Positions 51,467 to 60,314 of a DNA stretch of 64,000 nucleotides are shown piece after piece (position 1 is the stretch's first letter; each line of letters opens with the position of its first letter). Under the pieces are notes generated by a model that saw only the letters and a list, made by a program, of their open reading frames with translations, had not been told where the DNA came from and made no database searches. This DNA is from Rhizobium rhizogenes (GTDB lineage Bacteria > Pseudomonadota > Alphaproteobacteria > Rhizobiales > Rhizobiaceae). The position numbers were made by a program, and so were the translations under genes. The stretch lies in assembly GCF_002005205.3 (NCBI RefSeq), contig NZ_CP019702.2, forward strand, positions 859,501-923,500. Reading direction: 5' to 3'.

Positions 51467-54419
51467 TGAGACGGGCTCCTTCCTTGTCGAGGAAGACCAT
51501 ATCGGTCACTTCGACGGCAATGGTTTTATCGGCGAGCGGAATGTAGAGCGTTTCGCCCATGCGCGCCCTGCCATCCGCCACCAGCGCGAAAGCGATGGAA
51601 TGGCCGAGATTTTCCGACCAGTAGGCGGAGGTGACATGGCCGAGCATGGTCATGGGCTTCGGCTGGTTCGGATCGACAACGATCTGGCCACCCTCGTCCG
51701 GAACGGTCAACCGGTCCTTCGTTTTCAGACCCACCAGCTGCTTGCGGCCGGAGCGCGTGAGATCGGGGCGTTTGAGGCCACGAATGCCGACGAAATCCGT
51801 CTTCTTCTTGGAAACGGCCCAGGCAAGCCCGGCATCGTCAGGGGTCACCGTGCCGTCCGTATCCTGTCCGACGATGATATAACCCTTCTCCGCACGCAGG
51901 ATATGCATGGTCTCAGTGCCATAAAGGCAGCCGCCGACGGCTTCCGCCCTTTCGCGGATCGCCGACCAGACGGCTGCGCCGTAATCGGCCGGAACGTTGA
52001 TTTCGAAACCGAGTTCGCCCGTGAAAGACACGCGGAAGAGCCGTGTCGGCACACCGCAGAAGGTGCCTTCGGCCACCGCCATATGCGGGAAGGCCTCCGG
52101 CGAGAGATCGATGCCCTCGACGAAGGGAGCGATAACCTCGCGCGCCTTTGGCCCCTGCACGGCAATCACGGCCCATTGTTCGGTGGCCGAAGTGAGCCAG
52201 ACATTGAGGTCGGGGAATTCGGTCTGGAGATAATCCTCCATGTGCTGGAGAACGCGCGGCGCGCCACCCGTCGTCGTCGTCACATGGAAACGATCTTCGG
52301 CAAGACGGCCGACAACACCGTCGTCGTAAACGAAGCCGTCTTCGCGGGTCATGATGCCGTAACGGCAGCGGCCGGGTTTCAGCGTGTCCCAGGCATTGGT
52401 GTAGATGAGGTTCAGGAACTTCGCCGCATCCGGGCCGACCACTTCGATCTTGCCGAGCGTGGAGGCATCGAAAACGCCGACGCTTGTCCGAACCGTCTTG
52501 CATTCGCGGTTGAGCGCCTCATGCATGTCCTCGCCCGCCCGCGGGAAGAACCAGGCGCGTTTCCAGTTGCCGACATCCTCGAACACCGCACCGGCCGCGA
52601 GCTCTTCCTCGTGCATCGGCGTCTTGCGGGCCGGGTCGAACAGTGCGCCGCGCGAATGATTGATAAGCGTGCCGAAGGTGACCGGCGTATAGGGCTGGCG
52701 GAAGGTGGTGAGACCAACCTTTGGCAGATCCCGGCCGAGCGCCTCCGATGCGATGGCAAGGCCATGCATATTGGACATCTTGCCCTGATCCGACGCCATG
52801 CCATTGGTGGTGAAGCGCTTGATATGCTCGACGGAATGCATGCCTTCACGCACGGCAAGGCGGATATCCTTGGCGCAGACATCGTGCTGGAAATCGATGA
52901 AGGCCTTGACGCCGGTGCCCTCACCCGCGCCTTCGGCCGCACCGATCATGCCGCCTGTCCAAATCCTGGCATTCTCGCCGGAAAACTCCACGCCGCCGCC
53001 GCCGGCAGCCGCAGCCTCGGCGATCAGCGCGGAAAGATCGTCCGTGCCGTTGCAGGCGCCGATGGAAACGCAGTTCTGCACATGGATATCGGGCAGGAAA
53101 CGCTGGTTAGCCGCGTCAAACTTCAGCTTGCCACGCGATTGCGAGAAAAGATGCACCGAAGGCGTCCAGCCGGCCGAAACGACAAGCGCGTCGATGGCGA
53201 TCTTGCGCTTGTTGGAGCCGCCATTGCGACCAACGGTCATGGAAGACACACGCAGGCGGCCGGCGGTGTTGTAAACGCTATGGCCAGCCAGCACTTCGAT
53301 GCCGAGCGCCCGCGCCTCATCCAGCAGGCGCTGATCCGGGTTCTCGCGGCAATCGACGATGGCAGCGATCTTCACCCCGGCCTTTTTCAGATCGAAGGCC
53401 GTCTCATAGGCCGAATCATGGGCGGTGTAGACCCCGACATTATGGCCGACGGCCACACCGTACTGGTTGAGATAGGTGCGTGCGGCCGAGGCCAGCATGA
53501 TGCCGGGGCGGTCATTATTGGCAAAGACCATGTGGCGTTCGATCGCACCCGCCGCCAAAACGACCTTTTTGGCGCGCACCTGCCACAGCCGCTCGCGCGG
53601 CTGGTGTCTGGCGGGCGTGGCGAGATGATCGGTCACCCGCTCGGCCAGCGCCACGAAATTGTGGTTGTAATAACCAAAAGCGGTGGTGCGGGTCAGAACC
53701 CTCACATTGGGCAGGGACTTCAGTTCGGCAAAAACCTTCTGCGCCCATTCGTAACCGGGCAGGCCGTCGATGACAGTACCAGTGTCGAAACGCAGCGCGC
53801 CGCCGACTTCGGCATTTTCATCGACCAGAATGACGCTGGCGCCGGTTTTCGCGGCAGCAAGCGCCGCGGTCAGACCAGCGACGCCGGCACCGGCCACCAG
53901 CACGTCGCAATGGGCGTAACGGCCGGAATAATGATCCGCATCCGGCTCGCCCGGCGCCTTGCCGAGACCGGCGGCGCGGCGGATCAGCGGTTCGTAAATC
54001 TTGTGCCAGGCGGCCTTCGGCCACATGAAGGTCTTATAATAAAAACCAGCCGCGAACATCGGCGACAGGAGATCGTTGATGGCGTTCAGATCGAAGGAGA
54101 GCGACGGAAAGCGGTTCTGCGAGGCGATGATCGCGCCGTCGAACACTTCCTGCACCGTGGCGCGAACATTGGGCTGCTTGCGCAGGCTGTCCCGCGACAC
54201 ATCGATCAGCGCATTCGGCTCTTCCGGCCCGGCGGACAGGAAGCCGCGCGGCCGGTGATATTTGAACGAGCGGCCAATCAGATGCACGCCACTCGCCAGA
54301 AGCGCGGAGGCGACCGTGTCCCCCTCCAGCGCCTGATAAATCTTGCCATCGAAGGTGAAGCGCGCGGTTCTGGCCGGGGTGAGACGACCGGCCCCCTTGA
54401 TACGATAATCGCCGCTCAT
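51459..54419 (-). CDS. soxA: Sarcosine oxidase alpha subunit
   Basis: 986 aa. The N-terminus has a 2Fe-2S-ferredoxin-like fold without its cysteines, typical of SoxA. A dinucleotide-binding domain follows (VLVAGAGVAGLTAALAAAKTGASVILVDENAEVGG near residue 170). The C-terminal 380 residues are a T-protein-like folate domain (HSRGALFDPA through VTDMVFLDKEG). It moves the methyl of sarcosine, after oxidation by SoxB, to tetrahydrofolate. Overlaps soxD by four bases. Confidence 0.95.
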   Translation of the reverse strand: MSGDYRIKGAGRLTPARTARFTFDGKIYQALEGDTVASALLASGVHLIGRSFKYHRPRGFLSAGPEEPNALIDVSRDSLRKQPNVRATVQEVFDGAIIASQNRFPSLSFDLNAINDLLSPMFAAGFYYKTFMWPKAAWHKIYEPLIRRAAGLGKAPGEPDADHYSGRYAHCDVLVAGAGVAGLTAALAAAKTGASVILVDENAEVGGALRFDTGTVIDGLPGYEWAQKVFAELKSLPNVRVLTRTTAFGYYNHNFVALAERVTDHLATPARHQPRERLWQVRAKKVVLAAGAIERHMVFANNDRPGIMLASAARTYLNQYGVAVGHNVGVYTAHDSAYETAFDLKKAGVKIAAIVDCRENPDQRLLDEARALGIEVLAGHSVYNTAGRLRVSSMTVGRNGGSNKRKIAIDALVVSAGWTPSVHLFSQSRGKLKFDAANQRFLPDIHVQNCVSIGACNGTDDLSALIAEAAAAGGGGVEFSGENARIWTGGMIGAAEGAGEGTGVKAFIDFQHDVCAKDIRLAVREGMHSVEHIKRFTTNGMASDQGKMSNMHGLAIASEALGRDLPKVGLTTFRQPYTPVTFGTLINHSRGALFDPARKTPMHEEELAAGAVFEDVGNWKRAWFFPRAGEDMHEALNRECKTVRTSVGVFDASTLGKIEVVGPDAAKFLNLIYTNAWDTLKPGRCRYGIMTREDGFVYDDGVVGRLAEDRFHVTTTTGGAPRVLQHMEDYLQTEFPDLNVWLTSATEQWAVIAVQGPKAREVIAPFVEGIDLSPEAFPHMAVAEGTFCGVPTRLFRVSFTGELGFEINVPADYGAAVWSAIRERAEAVGGCLYGTETMHILRAEKGYIIVGQDTDGTVTPDDAGLAWAVSKKKTDFVGIRGLKRPDLTRSGRKQLVGLKTKDRLTVPDEGGQIVVDPNQPKPMTMLGHVTSAYWSENLGHSIAFALVADGRARMGETLYIPLADKTIAVEVTDMVFLDKEGARLNG

Positions 54420-54730
54420 TGCCCGGCTCCCTTTTCTGCGGAAAGAACCGTCTCAGTATCGGGTTTCGGCTCACCCGCCTTGTAGGTCATCAGGAATTTG
54501 TCGCTGACCGAATCGCGGGCGGCGTTGAAGAAGCGGCCGCAGCCGTGAATATGACGCCAGCGCTCGAAAACGAGGCCCTTGTCATTGTCGCGGATGAAGA
54601 AATAGTCAGCGAAGGCCTCGTCGGAAATATCGGCGATGTTTTCCGGCCGGGCGATATGGGCTTCACCCGCCCAGCGGAATTCCAGTTCGGAACGGTCTTC
54701 CCCGCAATAGGGGCAATGGATCAGAAGCAT
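54416..54730 (-). CDS. soxD: Sarcosine oxidase delta subunit
   Basis: A 104-aa zinc-binding subunit. MLLIHCPYCGEDRSELEF carries CxxC, and HIHGCGRFFNAARDS carries the further His and Cys ligands. The order B, D, A, G is standard for heterotetrameric sarcosine oxidase. It starts 11 bases after the inserted small gene, with a GGTGGAG ribosome site. Confidence 0.95.
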   Translation of the reverse strand: MLLIHCPYCGEDRSELEFRWAGEAHIARPENIADISDEAFADYFFIRDNDKGLVFERWRHIHGCGRFFNAARDSVSDKFLMTYKAGEPKPDTETVLSAEKGAGQ

Positions 54731-54741
54731 CGTCGCTCCAC

Positions 54742-55152
54742 CTAGAGAGAATTTTCCGGAAGCGCTGTTCCGGCGGGTTGGTCACACAGCCGCTTTCCCA
54801 TGGCTACGAAAGGGGAAAGCCGCTTTAAAAGCTGCTCGAAATTATCGAAAGGGCGTAGCGCCGAGGCCCGGCCCATATTGACGATGGCAACCGCCATCAT
54901 GTCGGTGTCGATCGCGAAGGGGTAATCCTGCTCGCCATCCTCCTTCTCGCCGACAAAATAAACCATCTTGTTCGCGAGACTTGGAGCGCAGAGAAGCAGG
55001 CCTTTTTCCGCCATGAAGGGCCAGTCTTTCTCACCCTGCATCTTCGCAATCTTCTGGCTGCGAAAATCCCTGGCCTCGGGAATGACGCTGCCGACGGGCA
55101 CCGCCACGGCCGCGCCTGATATGGTGATCGCAAGCATGGCGGCCGCCAGCAT
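54742..55152 (-). CDS. Secreted DUF2511/YebY-like protein inside the sox operon
   Basis: 136 aa with an N-terminal signal peptide (MLAAAMLAITISGAAVAVPVG). The segment KDWPFMAEKGLLLCAPSLANKMVYFVGEK...YPFAIDTDMMAVAIVNMG resembles the DUF2511 (YebY) family; this is a tentative match. Two Cys may pair in the periplasm. Its ATG shares one base with the soxB TGA (TGATG), so it is a genuine operon member, though not part of the usual sarcosine oxidase set. Function is unknown. Confidence 0.75.
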   Translation of the reverse strand: MLAAAMLAITISGAAVAVPVGSVIPEARDFRSQKIAKMQGEKDWPFMAEKGLLLCAPSLANKMVYFVGEKEDGEQDYPFAIDTDMMAVAIVNMGRASALRPFDNFEQLLKRLSPFVAMGKRLCDQPAGTALPENSL

Positions 55153-56405
55153 CAATGCGCCACCGCGGCAGCGGCAGCCTCATCGATAAGACGGCCGGTG
55201 CGGAACCGGTCGAGCGTCAGCCCCGCCGCCAGACGATGCGGTTCGCCCCGCGCAATGAGATGCGCGAAAAGATTGGCCGAACCCGGCGTCGCCTTGAAAC
55301 CGCCTGTGCCCCAGCCGCAATTGACAAAGAGGTTCGGCACCGGCGTCACGCTCTGGATCGCCGAGCGGTCGGGCGTGTTATCGGTGATGCCGCCCCATTG
55401 CCGCATCATCTTGACGCGGCGGAAGATCGGGAACAGCTCGCAGATGGCGTCCAGCGTATGGGTGATGATCTGCAGTCCGCCGGTCTGGGAATAGGAGTTA
55501 TATTGGTCGGTGCCGGCGCCGATGACCAGCTCGCCCTTGTCGGACTGCGAAATATAGGCATGGACCGTGTTGGACATGACCACGCACGGGAAGATCGGCT
55601 TCAGCGGCTCCGACACCAGCGCCTGCAGCGGGTTGGAATGCAGGGGAACGCGCACATCCGCCATCTTCATGATGACGGAGGAATGACCGGCGGCGGAAAC
55701 GCCGATTTTTTTCGCGCCGATGAAACCGCGATTGGTCTCCACACCCGTCACCGCACCGTCCGGTCCACGGCGAATGCCCGTGACCTCGCAGTTCTGGATG
55801 ATGTGCACGCCGCGGTCGGAGGCCGCGCGGGCATAACCCCATGCAACGGCATCGTGGCGCGCCGTACCGCCGCGGCGCTGGAGGGCAGCGCCATTGATCG
55901 GATACCGCGCATTGCCTGATATATCGAGCGGCGGGCAATAGGCTTTCGCCTGCTCCGGCGTCAGCCACTCATTGTCTATGCCGTAGAGACGGTTGGCATT
56001 GATATGGCGGCTGAAGGACTGCCGGTCATGGATATTGTGCGACAGCATCATCACGCCGCGCGCCGAATACATGACGTTGTAATTGAGATCCTGGCTCAGG
56101 CCTTCCCACAGTTTCAGGGAATGCTCGTAAATATCCATGCTCTCTTCATAGAGATAATTGGAGCGGATGATGGTGGTGTTGCGGCCGGTATTGCCGCCGC
56201 CGAGCCAGCCTTTTTCCAGAACCGCGACATTGGTGATGCCGTGCTCCTTGGCAAGATAATAGGCGGCACCGAGACCGTGGCCACCGCCGCCGATGATGAT
56301 GACATCGTAATCCTTGCGCGGCTCGGGTGAGGACCATTGCGCATCCCACCCCTTGTGACCCCTGAGCGCCTCGCGCGCCACGGCGAAAACGGAATATTTG
56401 CGCAT
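55152..56405 (-). CDS. soxB: Sarcosine oxidase beta subunit
   Basis: A 417-aa flavoprotein of the DAO family: YDVIIIGGGGHGLGAAYYLAKEHG is the FAD motif near residues 33-56, and GWLGGGNTGRNTTIIRSNYL holds the region preceding the covalent-flavin His of SoxB. GWGTGGFKATPGSANLFAHLIARGEPH is the C-terminal FAD/substrate segment. It oxidises sarcosine to glycine with production of hydrogen peroxide. The start at 56405 follows AAGGAGC. First gene of the operon. Confidence 0.95.
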   Translation of the reverse strand: MRKYSVFAVAREALRGHKGWDAQWSSPEPRKDYDVIIIGGGGHGLGAAYYLAKEHGITNVAVLEKGWLGGGNTGRNTTIIRSNYLYEESMDIYEHSLKLWEGLSQDLNYNVMYSARGVMMLSHNIHDRQSFSRHINANRLYGIDNEWLTPEQAKAYCPPLDISGNARYPINGAALQRRGGTARHDAVAWGYARAASDRGVHIIQNCEVTGIRRGPDGAVTGVETNRGFIGAKKIGVSAAGHSSVIMKMADVRVPLHSNPLQALVSEPLKPIFPCVVMSNTVHAYISQSDKGELVIGAGTDQYNSYSQTGGLQIITHTLDAICELFPIFRRVKMMRQWGGITDNTPDRSAIQSVTPVPNLFVNCGWGTGGFKATPGSANLFAHLIARGEPHRLAAGLTLDRFRTGRLIDEAAAAAVAH

Positions 56406-56721
56406 TCGCAGTCTGCTCCTTAAGAACCGGCCTGATGCCGGAAGCATGGTTCCGGCCCGTATCATACACATGGCAAATCGGGATGGGAGGCAATATCCAT
56501 TTTGCGACGCCGCAATGCTTTTGTTTCGACATCGCAGGCACAATGCCGGGGAGGCTGCATTTTACAGGCTGATTATGCGCTACCGGCTGGACTTGCTGCA
56601 AATGATCTGTTATTGCACGTCACCAATCGCCCGGCTCGACAGCCGAACGAACGATTTTCTATTTGCGTGCGAATGCCTTATTCACATAGCAAATTAACCA
56701 AACCAAAGGAACGGGATTCAC
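56406..56721. other. Divergent intergenic region soxB/rpsU, with soxB leader hairpin
   Basis: 316 bp without a supported gene. On the sox side a perfect 7-bp hairpin GCCGGAA-N6-TTCCGGC (56437-56456) lies in the presumed leader, 32 bases before soxB. The rpsU side is AT-rich (56645-56700) and should hold its promoter. No glycine riboswitch pattern is seen before soxB. Confidence 0.5.
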
Positions 56722-56949
56722 GTGCAGGTACTAGTCCGCGACAATAACGTTGATCAGGCGCTCCGCGCCCTGAAGAAAAAGATGCAGCGCGAAGGCATTT
56801 TCCGTGAAATGAAAATGCGCGATTACTACGAAAAGCCCTCCCAGAAGCGCGCTCGCGAAAAGGCTGAAGCCGTTCGCCGCGTTCGCAAGCTGGCACGCAA
56901 GCGTGCACAGCGCGAAGGTCTGGTTGCAGGCCCCCGCGCAGGCCGTTAA
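56722..56949 (+). CDS. rpsU: 30S ribosomal protein S21
   Basis: 75 aa, very basic: [51 protein letters not shown] is the complete S21 pattern, with a rhizobial C-terminal extension. GTG start (56722) after AAAGGAACGGG. S21 helps the 30S subunit engage mRNA leaders. Single gene. Confidence 0.96.
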   Translation: MQVLVRDNNVDQALRALKKKMQREGIFREMKMRDYYEKPSQKRAREKAEAVRRVRKLARKRAQREGLVAGPRAGR

Positions 56950-57082
56950 TAGGCCGTCTTTTGGACGTTTTTGAATGCTTGTTGGGCGGGGGCGATCAAT
57001 TCGCCGCCGCTCTTTGTGTTTGTGGCCGGAGAACGCTCTTGAAAACGACCGTGAGACCGGCCTGCGAGGGAACCCACACCGA

Positions 57083-57979
57083 ATGATCGCTGTCGACGCC
57101 TGTGTTGTGAAAAACTCCGATGCCTCCGCGCGCCGGGTGCCATTGAAAAACAACAGAGGGTTCCGCGCTTCTCTGGTCGTCTGTACCGTCCTTGCCGGTC
57201 TTTCCGGCTGTGCGACATCCAACCAGACGGAAGATGTCTTCAGGATCGACCGTGCCCAGGGTTCGCAGGAAAACATCGCCTCGCTCACCTCGGTCATCAA
57301 CGCCAATCCGCAGGATCCAGAAGGCTATAACGTCCGTGGCTCGGCTTACGGCCGCGCCGGCGATTCGCGCCGCGCCATCGAGGATTTCAACAAGGCGCTG
57401 CAGCTCAACCCGCGCTTTTATCAGGCCTATGCCAACCGCGCGCTGGTCTATCGCAACTCCGGGCAGCAGCAGCAGGCCCTGCAGGACTACAACGCCGCCC
57501 TGCAGATCAATCCGAGCTACGATGTGGCGCTGATCGGCCGTGGCAATCTTTACCGCCAGTCCGGGCGTGTGAACGAAGCCTTCAACGATTTCTCCCGCGC
57601 CATCGAGCTTGAAACCACCGATGGACGCGCCTGGCACAATCGCGGCCTGATCTACCAGCTGCGCAACCAGCATGCCCAGGCCATCGAGGACTTCTCCAAG
57701 GCGATCTCGCTGTCATCGACATCGCCGGAGCCCTATAACGGCCGAGGCCTTTCCTATGTCGCGCTGAATGACGACGAAAACGCCTTCGCGGATTTCAACC
57801 ACGCCATTTCGCTTGACGACAAGGTGGCGGAATCCTGGGCCAACCAGGCGCTGGTCTATGAGCGTCGCGGCGAGATGGCCAAGGCCGCCAAGTCCTATTC
57901 GCACGCGGCACGGCTCGATCCAAAATACAAGCCGGCGCTCGATGGCGTTGCCCGCACACGCGGCGCCAGCGCCTCCTGA
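57083..57979 (+). CDS. TPR-repeat lipoprotein
   Basis: 298 aa. A basic N-terminus and hydrophobic stretch end in the lipobox LSGC (Cys near residue 43). Then come six tandem tetratricopeptide repeats of 34 residues (from PEGYNVRGSAYGRAGDSRRAIEDFNKALQLNP to ESWANQALVYERRGEMAKAAKSYSHAARLDP). It is a likely periplasm-facing lipoprotein acting as a protein-binding scaffold, of the NlpI-like type. The start at 57083 follows GAGGGAA; a longer frame is possible. Confidence 0.82.
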   Translation: MIAVDACVVKNSDASARRVPLKNNRGFRASLVVCTVLAGLSGCATSNQTEDVFRIDRAQGSQENIASLTSVINANPQDPEGYNVRGSAYGRAGDSRRAIEDFNKALQLNPRFYQAYANRALVYRNSGQQQQALQDYNAALQINPSYDVALIGRGNLYRQSGRVNEAFNDFSRAIELETTDGRAWHNRGLIYQLRNQHAQAIEDFSKAISLSSTSPEPYNGRGLSYVALNDDENAFADFNHAISLDDKVAESWANQALVYERRGEMAKAAKSYSHAARLDPKYKPALDGVARTRGASAS

Positions 57980-58000
57980 AGCCAGAAAAAGGCTGACAAA

Positions 58001-58035
58001 AAAGCCGGCGGTGCAAGGCACCCGCCGGCTTTTTT
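58001..58035 (+). terminator. Rho-independent terminator of the TPR gene
   Basis: AGCCGGCGG-TG pairs with CA-CCCGCCGGCT (one bulged base), followed by six T residues. A tracts before the stem would let it work for the convergent DUF6074 gene as well. Confidence 0.9.
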
Positions 58036-58053
58036 ATGGGAAAAGCGCAGGCC

Positions 58054-58320
58054 TCAATGGCTGTCGCGGCGCGCCTCGGGGGCGGCAGCGCCCGACCACA
58101 ATTCGGCCTGCACGGCGTTTTGAAATTCCATGACCTCGCGCCGCATGGCAGCATCCTCATAGCCCAATCCCGTCAGATAGGCGGCCAGCTCGCGGCATTC
58201 CCTGCGCCAGAAATCATTCGCCTCCACACCATGCAGACGGTCAAGCATGGTTGCGCACCGTTTTACATCGGCAATGCGGTTCTTTGCCGGAAAGGCGATT
58301 ACTTCTGAACTCGTCGTCAC
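58054..58320 (-). CDS. DUF6074 family small protein
   Basis: 88 aa: SEVIAFPAKNRIADVKRCATMLDRLHGVEANDFWRRECRELAAYLTGLGYEDAAMRREVMEFQNAVQAELW matches the pattern of the Rhizobiales DUF6074 family (VIAFP N-terminus, WRR, and C-terminal F..AVQ.EL), function unknown. It starts with GTG. Soluble and helical. Transcribed towards the shared terminator. Confidence 0.75.
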   Translation of the reverse strand: MTTSSEVIAFPAKNRIADVKRCATMLDRLHGVEANDFWRRECRELAAYLTGLGYEDAAMRREVMEFQNAVQAELWSGAAAPEARRDSH

Positions 58321-58562
58321 GCGGGCACCCTGCTCTTCGAGGAATCAATACCGACTTTTTAAAGGCGAGATGGTTAACGAAGTCTGCAGAGCGATCGAGA
58401 CAGCCGGCAAAGGCCGGCCGGAGAGCGATTCTTCGCCTGTTCGGAGCGCAAAATCATGTTTCAAGGTCGCCCCGACCGGGAGGAATCATCGATTACCAAG
58501 GAATTTACCAATCAAGATTACCGAAATTTCATGCCGCGGCAGATAGAAGAAGTATATGTGTG

Positions 58563-58591
58563 TTGAAACAACACCAGTCTCATCGTATATT
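58563..58591 (+). promoter_or_regulatory. Promoter of exoX
   Basis: TTGAAA (58563-58568), a 17-bp spacer, and TATATT (58586-58591) form a good sigma-70 promoter about 70 bases before exoX. The rest of the 339-bp gap 58321-58659 is AT-rich and shows no gene. Confidence 0.65.
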
Positions 58592-58659
58592 TCTTGCAAA
58601 GAAAAAAAATGCCGCAGCGCAGCCAAAAATGGAGAAATCGTTCTCGGGAGGAGAGCACC

Positions 58660-58938
58660 ATGTATGCACCTCGTGTTTTTTTCAGCATGATCGGTGCATT
58701 GCTTGCCTTTGCGGTTGCCACATACTTCATTCACGGATCTTTCTATACGGCATTCATCCAGACGCTCATCTGTGCCGTCATTCTGCAAATCGGTTATTTT
58801 ATTGCGATTCTCGTGCTCGTTGCCCGCGAGAAGCGGCGGATGCGGGAAACCTTCGCGCGCGAGCGCGGCGCCGAGACACTGCAGGCCGACACGGCCAAGA
58901 GTCCGCCGCCGCATGGCGCCAAACTGACGGATATGTAG
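58660..58938 (+). CDS. exoX: Exopolysaccharide production repressor ExoX (SyrA family)
   Basis: 92 aa. MYAPRVFFSMIGALLAFAVATYFIHGSFYTAFIQTLICAVILQIGYFIAILVLVAREKRR has two transmembrane helices and the YAPRVF start of ExoX/SyrA/PsiA-type proteins. These inner-membrane proteins lower succinoglycan synthesis, probably after translation, by acting on the ExoY glycosyltransferase. The charged C-terminal tail is cytoplasmic. The start follows GGGAGGAG. The exoU-V-W-T neighbours support the call; exoY, its usual neighbour, is not on the other side. Confidence 0.78.
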   Translation: MYAPRVFFSMIGALLAFAVATYFIHGSFYTAFIQTLICAVILQIGYFIAILVLVAREKRRMRETFARERGAETLQADTAKSPPPHGAKLTDM

Positions 58939-59047
58939 GCTTCAGGCGCCGGCTTTTATTGCGTCGCAAAAAAATCGCTTGCATCCACACCCATGACACT
59001 TTCTGCTGGCCAAATCCTGACGGTTCGTCAAAGCAGAAGGACAACAC

Positions 59048-60037
59048 ATGGTGAGCGGTTCACAGCCCATTTGCGTCATCATCGCTGCAAAAAATGCATC
59101 CGAAACGATCGATATCGCCATACGCTCCGCACTTGTCGAGCCGGAGGTCGCCGAAGTCGTGGTCATCGACGACGGTTCCACCGATACGACAAGCGATGTG
59201 GCACATGCGGCCGATGACGGTACCGGCCGTTTGCGGGTCGTGCGACTCGAGGTCAATCGTGGCCCCTCGGCTGCCCGCAACCATGCGATTTCGATTTCAT
59301 CGGCACCGCTCATCAGTATTCTCGATGCGGACGACTTCTTTTTCCGGGGCCGTTTCGCCGCCATGCTGGCCGATGACGACTGGGACCTCGTGGCCGACAA
59401 TATCGCCTTCATCCAGCAGTCGGTTCCGGGCGCCTCCTCCATGCAGCCTGCCCGTTTCGAACCCCAGGCCCGCTATCTGTCACTCACGGAATTCGTGGAA
59501 GGCAATATTTCCAGGCCCGGCATAGAGCGCGGGGAAACCGGGTTTCTGAAACCTGTGATACGCCGCGCTTTTCTCGACAAACATGCGCTGCGTTATGACG
59601 AAGCCATGCGGCTCGGTGAGGATTACGAGCTTTACGTGCGCGCACTTGCCGCCGGCGCCCGTTACAAGGTTATCCGCCATTGCGGTTACGGCGCGATCAT
59701 ACGCGGCAACTCGCTGAGCGGCCGCCACAGCACCGAGGATCTCCGCCGCCTATACGAGGCGGACAAGGCCATACTGGCCGGCTGCGGGCTTTCCGCTACG
59801 GAAACCGCGATCCTGCGCGAACACGAAAAGCACATCCGCGCCAAATTCGAGCTTCGCCATTTCCTTGATGCGAAAAAGCAGAAGGGCATGGGCGGCGCGC
59901 TGAGCCACGCCCTTACGCGGCTGCCCGCCCTGCCCGCCATAACGCGCGGTATCTGGACCGACAAGACCGCCCGATTCCGTAAATCCCCGCCGGTGCGGGA
60001 TGTGCGTTATCTGCTGGACGGTACGCCGGTTTCGTAA
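59048..60037 (+). CDS. exoU: Succinoglycan glycosyltransferase ExoU (family 2)
   Basis: 329 aa with a GT2 domain: CVIIAAKNASETIDIAIRSALVEPEVAEVVVIDDGSTDTTSD at the N-terminus, the metal-binding LDADDFFF near residue 95, and GEDYELYVRALAAG near 195. In the succinoglycan pathway ExoU adds a glucose to the growing octasaccharide side chain on the lipid carrier. Assignment to ExoU rather than another Exo GT2 rests on position between exoX and exoV. Starts after GAAGGA. Confidence 0.8.
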   Translation: MVSGSQPICVIIAAKNASETIDIAIRSALVEPEVAEVVVIDDGSTDTTSDVAHAADDGTGRLRVVRLEVNRGPSAARNHAISISSAPLISILDADDFFFRGRFAAMLADDDWDLVADNIAFIQQSVPGASSMQPARFEPQARYLSLTEFVEGNISRPGIERGETGFLKPVIRRAFLDKHALRYDEAMRLGEDYELYVRALAAGARYKVIRHCGYGAIIRGNSLSGRHSTEDLRRLYEADKAILAGCGLSATETAILREHEKHIRAKFELRHFLDAKKQKGMGGALSHALTRLPALPAITRGIWTDKTARFRKSPPVRDVRYLLDGTPVS

Positions 60038-60088
60038 GGGCAGATTCACTGCTGCAAGAACGACGACAAGTCCGCCTTTCGTTCCTCC

Positions 60089-60219
60089 GTCATGCCGGTC
60101 CCCGGAACTAGCCCGAGGATGATCCGGCATCCAGCCACGGCGCGTCTGCGCCGTGAAAGAGTCTTTCGCGATCAATGACTTGATCGCGCTGGACCCCGGA
60201 TCAAGTCCGGGGTGACGGC
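60089..60219. repeat. REP-like intergenic repeat cluster
   Basis: In the 277-bp gap 60038-60314, between convergent exoU and exoV, several palindromic units occur: GTCATGCCGG...CCGGCAT, CACGGCGCG-TCTG-CGCCGTG, a GCGATCAA-TGAC-TTGATCGC stem, and ACCCCGGAT-CAA-GTCCGGGGT. Such mosaic elements are typical repeated intergenic sequences in Agrobacterium and resemble the unit at 843-928 in style. Confidence 0.65.
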
Positions 60220-60314
60220 CTGCGGATTCTCCGCTTTCGCCAAACACACAGGTACCGCTACACCTTGTCCCTGGCGCGAAAGGAAGCACCACCGCCGACT
60301 ATGTTAGATCATCC

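Noticed and set aside
51456..54485. A 1009-codon plus-strand open frame opposite soxA
   Set aside because: It mirrors a well-supported sarcosine oxidase subunit; long antisense frames are common in high-GC DNA, and the translation shows no recognisable domain.
56406..56721. Glycine or related riboswitch before the sarcosine oxidase operon
   Set aside because: No tandem aptamer pattern is visible; only a simple 7-bp hairpin is present.
60089..60219. Repeat cluster between exoU and exoV considered as an insertion-sequence remnant
   Set aside because: There is no transposase fragment, terminal inverted repeat pair or target duplication; it consists of several short palindromes typical of REP-like mosaics.
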